From contig JALMLS010000505.1 of NCBI GenBank assembly GCA_038496445.1, forward strand, positions 1 through 64,000: a stretch of 64,000 bases of DNA, given 5' to 3'. The stretch is from Trichosphaerium sp. ATCC 40318 (taxonomy: Eukaryota > Discosea > Flabellinia > Trichosidae). The notes below the pieces were generated by a model, which did not search any database, was not told the origin of the DNA, and was given only the letters and a program-made list of their open reading frames with translations. Below are positions 62,229 through 64,000 of the stretch, one piece after another. How positions within the stretch are numbered: position 1 is the first letter of the stretch; the number at the start of each line of letters is the position of its first letter. The position numbers and the translations under genes are program-made.

Positions 62229-64000
62229 TTACTTTAGGCTACTCGTGCTTAAGATTGATCTGACATTCCTTGCCAATCGACTGAACAAAGATAAGTATTT
62301 AAAACAACGTTCTAACTTTTAATACATACCGCTGACGCGCTGATTTTAATGTTGCAAACTTTGCCCAGTTCCATGCATAGTGAGGTTCTACCAATGATAG
62401 TACTTGAGGATAATAAGACAATATACCATTTCCTCCAAGTCGTGATATATCCTCACGAGAAAGAGAATACCTAAAGATTTTGGTTAATAAAACAAGACAT
62501 TTCTCTTAAGAATTCTTGTAATTCGTGATTATTATCTGGATATCTTAATTCGTGTACCATTTCTCGGGGTTAGAAATATTAAAGTTATCCCTAACTTGTA
62601 ACAAAAAGTTTCTACGGTTATTATCTTTTAGCCAATAATTCTTTTCAGTAAATCCCCATTCATGAGATGGATAAAGTGCTTGAAGTAGTTCTTGCACACT
62701 ACCACCATACCTAATACTATGTAAGATTTTGCTAGTGGGTAGTTGATGTAGTTTTGTTACTCTCAATGTCTCGGAAAAAGACTCGTGACAGGTTGATAGA
62801 CAAGTTTGTTTGTTGTTGATTTTGGCGTACATTTTTAAGAGACTACTGCCTCCATACTGACGTATGGTTGTTGCCTGCACGTTTCTTAAAGAGTCAACAT
62901 CCTTAACACGTATTGAAGCAGAAATAGATTCAAGCGCTTTTAATCTATTAAATCGAGAGTCCCAGTATGTGTGATTGACATGTCTAGTAATTAATTAAGG
63001 TTTAAACAAGGCATAGTGCGTCATTTGATGAGTTTAACGACAATGATAGCGTAAATGTTACTTACGCAAAATCATGTGTACTCCAGTTGTGATTGGGATA
63101 CAAGGTCAGCAATGTATCGATAATAGAATTATTGTATCTGTAACTATGATTTAACAGAATGAAGTAAAGATTTTTGTAACAGTACATTCGTGTTAAACGT
63201 CTGCCACCATGACGAATAGTATCTTTATGCATTATCTGATACCAATCATCTAATTCCTTAACACCCAATTTCTCTGCAATACTATCAAGGAACGTCCTTT
63301 GTGTGTCGAGTTCGCTCCAAAACGCTTGTACAACATTGCTATTTATAAAAATGAACACCAACTCATTACACAGCGACAACCAACCACAGGTGTGGCTTTT
63401 TTCTGCAAATTCAAAAATCATTTTGTGCGCACGTGAATTTAGCAGATGACCATTTGTGTTGTGGGAATACTGCCTTCAGACATTCTTGAAGTGAGTTATT
63501 GTACCTACACCAAAGAGTGTTAACAACCTTTTGATAAATAATCTTATCATACCCGCGTAATAGACCACCTATATCAGAGTTGATGGCTTGTGTTGTGGTG
63601 ACTTCGTACCAACCATCCAAATGTCGCACTTTTAGTCTTTTAGCTAAATCTTCAATACAAGCGCGATGGTTTGTAATTTTAGCCCAGTGTGAGCGAGGGG
63701 CGTGGCTATTGATAGATTTAATATGACAGGTTGTCAAAGGTAATATTATAAGTGCCTGAAACGTAGAGGATGCCATTTAAACTTTGGAAACACTGCTTTT
63801 AAGCATTTTGATATAGAATTTCCGTATCTAACTCTATGAGTACTGGCGATAATGTTTTGAGTAATCTTGTACCGGTGTAGCACTCTACGGGCATTATTTT
63901 CGAATAAATCCTTTGATGTTACACTGTACCAGCCCTGAAGGTCCTTTACGCCTAAATCACGCGCCACAGAGTTCAAAGAGGTTCTTTGTTCCAAAATTAA
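62229..64000 (-). CDS. Partial gene of repeated W...YP..W modules, 5' end beyond the window
   Basis: At least five modules of about 75-80 residues can be read. Each has LGVKDLQGWYSVTSKDL-like and SISKCLKAVFPKFKWHPLRF-like halves. The module consensus is L.V..LD.WY.v...di..ggr.LL..Y, then RY..S....L...YP.H.W...F. Inside each module an intron of about 40 nt (for example gtacaa to catag at 63.85 kb) falls at the same point, between the two halves; the fourth module has a longer one. A further intron follows the F. The last module is shortened (SREDISRLGGNG, YAWNWAKF), followed by a basic tail ending STSSLK at 62229. This module occurs in scattered protist and fungal proteins. I do not know its function. 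The gene continues past the right edge. Confidence 0.7.

Overview
The window is nuclear DNA from a compact, AT-rich eukaryote. Almost every gene is cut by very short introns (many 26-70 nt). Donors are often GTACGT, GTGCGT or GTAC-something, and acceptors usually end in TAG. All three stop codons end genes, so the standard code fits. Gene content (Rab GTPases, DEAH helicase, DHHC palmitoyltransferase, chromodomain, GATA finger, FBXO21-like F-box protein, SLC35/TPT transporter, secreted CIA30 protein) is that of a free-living or host-associated unicellular eukaryote. I cannot place the lineage from sequence alone.

Layout. 1-2.4 kb: a decaying MULE-type transposase gene beside clusters of the palindrome GTGGTATATACCAC. 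5.0-10.7 kb: a large ankyrin-PARP-coiled-coil gene whose ankyrin part is about 20 near-identical exon+intron units. 10.7-15.3 kb: gene-poor, with a 461-bp fold-back element, a diverged relative of it and tRNA-like boxes. 15.3-16.0 kb: a small F-box/MORN-variant gene. 16.4-18.1 kb: an SLC35/TPT transporter. 18.3-21.6 kb: a DEAH RNA helicase. 21.9-22.9 kb: a phytanoyl-CoA dioxygenase-like enzyme. 22.9-25.7 kb: gene-poor. 25.7-27.6 kb: a Rab32-like GTPase and a secreted CIA30 protein. 28.0-29.8 kb: a long F-box/MORN-variant gene. 30.0-31.0 kb: a secreted Cys-rich protein.

31.6-36.9 kb: atypical Rab A, a MCCCC-starting small protein and an ankyrin-DHHC palmitoyltransferase. 37.0-40.7 kb: two unrecognised genes. 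41.1-46.6 kb: GATA-finger, chromodomain and leucine-rich-repeat genes, all on the plus strand. 46.6-46.9 kb: a MITE-like element. 47.2-48.2 kb: Rab B, paralogue of Rab A. 48.7-49.8 kb: a PARP-type zinc finger/SAP protein. 50.1-52.1 kb: a PA-domain multi-pass membrane protein. 52.8-55.5 kb: a divergent GTPase and a small unknown protein. 55.6-58.0 kb: an FBXO21-like protein. 58.9-59.7 kb: a NADAR-domain protein. 59.9-61.8 kb: an SPFH/vault-like protein. 62.2-64.0 kb: a protein made of repeated W...YP..W modules, running off the right edge.

Three themes connect the genes. First, ADP-ribose chemistry: an ankyrin PARP with an intact H-Y-E triad, a PARP-type zinc finger protein and a NADAR protein lie in one 64-kb stretch. 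Second, growth of proteins by duplicating exon+intron units, seen in the ankyrin array and in the W...YP..W gene. Third, lineage-specific or transferred families: F-box/MORN-variant genes of the kind common in giant viruses, each with one in-frame stop, and a Rab pair with a changed P-loop, an Arg at the catalytic Gln position and no prenylation cysteines. Exon boundaries were inferred by eye from frame, splice signals and family motifs. Several 5' ends and a few junctions are unresolved and are marked as such.
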